Of a DNA stretch of 7,434 nucleotides, positions 6,308 through 7,434 are shown in pieces. The DNA is from an uncultured Prevotella sp. (GTDB lineage Bacteria; Bacteroidota; Bacteroidia; Bacteroidales; Bacteroidaceae). Position 1 is the first letter of the stretch. Each line of letters starts with the position of its first letter. The notes under the pieces are model-generated. The model worked only from the letters and a program-made list of their open reading frames with translations, had not been told where the DNA came from and did not search any database. The stretch is taken from positions 1-7,434 of the forward strand of contig CALCUV010000274.1 in NCBI GenBank assembly GCA_937906765.1, given 5' to 3'. The position numbers and the translations under genes are program-made.

Positions 6308-6343
6308 TTTCTCATTTCTCCTTTCTCATTTCTTCTTTCCCTA
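6308..6343 (+). repeat. Dispersed 14-bp pyrimidine-rich repeat, copy 2
   Basis: TTTCTCATTTCTCC (6308-6321) and TTTCTCATTTCTTC (6322-6335) are followed by TTTCCCTA (6336-6343), the same build as the copy at 1526-1561. Here the genes run on the other strand: the CTA of the tail is the complement of the ubiE TAG stop codon, so the repeat begins inside the end of ubiE and fills the start of the ubiE-aroE spacer. The rest of that spacer shows no gene. Confidence 0.7.
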
Positions 6344-7078
6344 CTTAGCCGCCGTATAAAGCGTGCTGAGTCCAAAAGTGAAGCGCTTAAATTTCACATC
6401 CTGGAACCCTGCCTTCTTTAAGATTTCTTGCATCACCTCGCCTTGAGGAAAGGCCTCCATTGTGGCAGGAAGATACGTATAGGCTTGCTTATCCTTTGAA
6501 ATCAACTTACCCACAAATGGCATCCACACTCGAGAATAGAAGCGGAAGAGTTGCTTCATGGGAAAACGTTGAGGCGTGGTGAGTTCTATGATTACCAATC
6601 TGCCCCCAGGTCGCAACACACGGAGCATTTCTCGCAATCCTCGGTCAAGGTCTTGAAAGTTGCGCACACCGTAAGCAACAGTAACCGCATCAAAGCTATT
6701 GTCCGCAAAACTCAAGTCCATGCAATCTTCCTTTTGGAAAGTAAGCACCGTTCTATACTCACTTCGAAGCGCCTTTTCTCGAGCCACACGGAGCATTCCT
6801 TCTGAAAGGTCGGCGCCCACAAGCGACTCAGGGCGGAGCATCTTGGCAGAAAGCATGGCAAAGTCACCCGTACCCGTAGCAATGTCTAACATTTTTTGAG
6901 GAGCATAAGGACGAAGCGATGCAATGGCTGCCTTGCGCCAATGTTTGTCTATTCCCAGCGAAAGGGCATGATTAAGAAGGTCATAGCTGTGAGCAATATT
7001 GTCAAACATCTGCTCCACCTGCTTGCCTTTTTCACCTTCCTGACTATAGGGTTTTATGGTTTCTTGTTTGTAAGTCAT
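6341..7078 (-). CDS. ubiE: Demethylmenaquinone methyltransferase (UbiE/MenG)
   Basis: A 245-residue class I SAM-dependent methyltransferase. Signatures in order are [20 protein letters not shown] (21-40), the SAM loop LDIATGTGD (64-72), GADLSEGML (88-96), [14 protein letters not shown] (134-147), [10 protein letters not shown] (152-161) and the C-terminal [15 protein letters not shown] typical of UbiE/COQ5. It methylates demethylmenaquinone to menaquinone, the last step of the pathway; Bacteroidota use menaquinone, so menG would be the functional name and ubiquinone synthesis is not expected. It acts at the cytoplasmic face of the membrane. It leads a likely ubiE-aroE unit. A -7 element at 7145-7152 and a leader hairpin at 7097-7122 precede it. 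The start at 7078 gives the family's usual N-terminal length. Confidence 0.96.
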   Translation of the reverse strand: MTYKQETIKPYSQEGEKGKQVEQMFDNIAHSYDLLNHALSLGIDKHWRKAAIASLRPYAPQKMLDIATGTGDFAMLSAKMLRPESLVGADLSEGMLRVAREKALRSEYRTVLTFQKEDCMDLSFADNSFDAVTVAYGVRNFQDLDRGLREMLRVLRPGGRLVIIELTTPQRFPMKQLFRFYSRVWMPFVGKLISKDKQAYTYLPATMEAFPQGEVMQEILKKAGFQDVKFKRFTFGLSTLYTAAK

Positions 7079-7096
7079 AATTATTTAACAAAGGAA

Positions 7097-7122
7097 AGTG
7101 GCATAGTTTCAGATATGCCACT
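7097..7122 (-). promoter_or_regulatory. Leader hairpin upstream of ubiE
   Basis: AGTGGCATA (7097-7105) and TATGCCACT (7114-7122) are perfect 9-bp complements with an 8-base loop. In the message the stem is followed by TTTCCTTTGTT and ends 18 bases before the ubiE start codon. It could be a leader attenuator or protein-binding site, or the terminator of a minus-strand gene further right. The structure is seen; its role is inferred. Confidence 0.5.
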
Positions 7123-7144
7123 CCCAACAATTCATTTGTGACTG

Positions 7145-7152
7145 CAAATTTA
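7145..7152 (-). promoter_or_regulatory. Candidate -7 promoter element for ubiE
   Basis: The minus strand reads TAAATTTG followed by C, matching TAnnTTTG. A TTG (complement of 7177-7179) lies upstream with a spacer of 24 bases, somewhat longer than usual for a -33 element. Transcription would begin near 7138 and give a leader of about 60 bases containing the hairpin at 7097-7122. Confidence 0.5.
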
Positions 7153-7193
7153 AGACTTTTCACCCTATTTGCACGTCAAGTGCCTATTTTTCT

Positions 7194-7269
7194 TTACCCA
7201 ATCCCAATCCTTTCGGCATGAAGCAAGTAGGTTTCCAAATCCTTATCACCTATATATACCACAGAAAAT
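7194..7269. other. Probable boundary between Bacteroidota DNA and AT-rich foreign-looking DNA
   Basis: Left of this stretch the sequence belongs to the ubiE control region; right of it the codon use and protein family change. On the minus strand, from about 7258 to the TAA at 7194-7196, an open frame reads [20 protein letters not shown], which could be the tail of a gene entering from the right, but I cannot assign it to a family. A break near 7255-7265 would fit both sides. The exact join cannot be fixed by eye. Confidence 0.35.
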
Positions 7270-7275
7270 GAGGTG
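7270..7275 (+). promoter_or_regulatory. Ribosome binding site that sets the mraZ TTG start
   Basis: GAGGTG lies 6 bases before TTG at 7282. Purine-rich Shine-Dalgarno sites of this strength are absent before the other genes in the window, which is a further sign that this end does not come from the same kind of genome. An in-frame GTG inside the site (7273) is the alternative start but would have no binding site of its own. Confidence 0.6.
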
Positions 7276-7281
7276 AAATGG

Positions 7282-7434
7282 TTGTTAATAGGCGAATACG
7301 AGCATTCAATAGATACAAAAGGTAGACTAATAATGCCTTCTAAATTAAAAGAAGACATAGGCGAAAAGTTTGTAGTCACTAAAGGGCTAGATGGATGTTT
7401 ATTTGTTTATTCTCAAACTGAATGGAAAACTTTT
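7282..7434 (+). CDS. mraZ: Transcriptional regulator MraZ, N-terminal part, cut by window edge
   Basis: Fifty-one codons are open to the right edge. Starting at TTG the protein begins [16 protein letters not shown], continues [18 protein letters not shown] and ends [16 protein letters not shown]. This is the first AbrB-like swapped-hairpin half of MraZ, with the signature DTKGR at residues 11-15. MraZ binds short repeats upstream of its own gene and controls the division and cell wall (dcw) cluster. The form, MLIGEYEHS... and GLDGCLFVY, is the one known from Clostridia and other Firmicutes; Bacteroidota MraZ usually opens RFLGNIEAKTDAKGR and lacks this spacing. All four isoleucine codons are ATA and the single arginine is AGA, unlike the neighbours. 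No ATG is available in frame before the upstream stop at 7228. Family certain; origin uncertain. Confidence 0.9.
   Translation, partial: MLIGEYEHSIDTKGRLIMPSKLKEDIGEKFVVTKGLDGCLFVYSQTEWKTF

Noticed and set aside
7194..7379. 61-codon minus-strand open frame
   Set aside because: Its first two-thirds are antisense to mraZ and its ribosome binding site. Only the last 20 or so residues might be a real gene tail, which I could not identify, so it is recorded only as part of the boundary region.

Overview
The window looks like chromosomal DNA from a Bacteroidota bacterium, probably order Bacteroidales and perhaps Prevotella-like. The reasons are the protein families (a Bacteroidales-type aminopeptidase P, a Bacteroidales-type ATP-grasp protein, a menaquinone methyltransferase), start codons with almost no Shine-Dalgarno sequence, and four upstream octamers that fit the Bacteroidota -7 promoter element TAnnTTTG. 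No rRNA, tRNA, CRISPR array, insertion sequence or phage gene was seen.

Layout. Positions 1-391 (minus) hold the start of a pepP-like Xaa-Pro aminopeptidase that runs off the left edge. It is divergent from a patatin-like phospholipase (567-1439, plus). The shared 175-bp gap carries a -7 element facing each way and a perfect 8-bp inverted repeat between them. The phospholipase is followed by an uncharacterised ATP-grasp protein (1565-2548, plus). That gene converges on an AraC-family regulator (2577-3482, minus), and both end in one hairpin that can serve as a two-way terminator. Next, all on the minus strand and listed in order of transcription from the right, come ubiE/menG (7078-6341), aroE (6210-5455), rlmH (5153-4680) and a secreted endonuclease/exonuclease/phosphatase-family protein (4687-3623), which overlaps rlmH by 8 bases.

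The non-coding DNA is rich in repeats. The 301-bp rlmH-aroE gap holds a degenerate tandem array with an 8-bp period (about 21 units) and three imperfect 21-bp units. A second, dispersed motif (two 14-bp pyrimidine-rich units plus a TCCCTA tail) occurs twice, at 1526-1561 and 6308-6343. The ubiE leader can form a 9-bp hairpin.

The right edge does not fit the rest. From about 7260 the DNA becomes AT-rich and encodes, from a TTG codon with a good ribosome binding site, the first 51 residues of MraZ in a form typical of Clostridia/Firmicutes rather than Bacteroidota. This suggests a chimeric assembly or, less likely, horizontal transfer. The Bacteroidota genes are mostly housekeeping (shikimate pathway, menaquinone synthesis, rRNA modification, peptide turnover). 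I see no convincing new multi-gene system; the best leads are the repeats, the divergent operator candidate, the ATP-grasp protein and the foreign-looking mraZ end.
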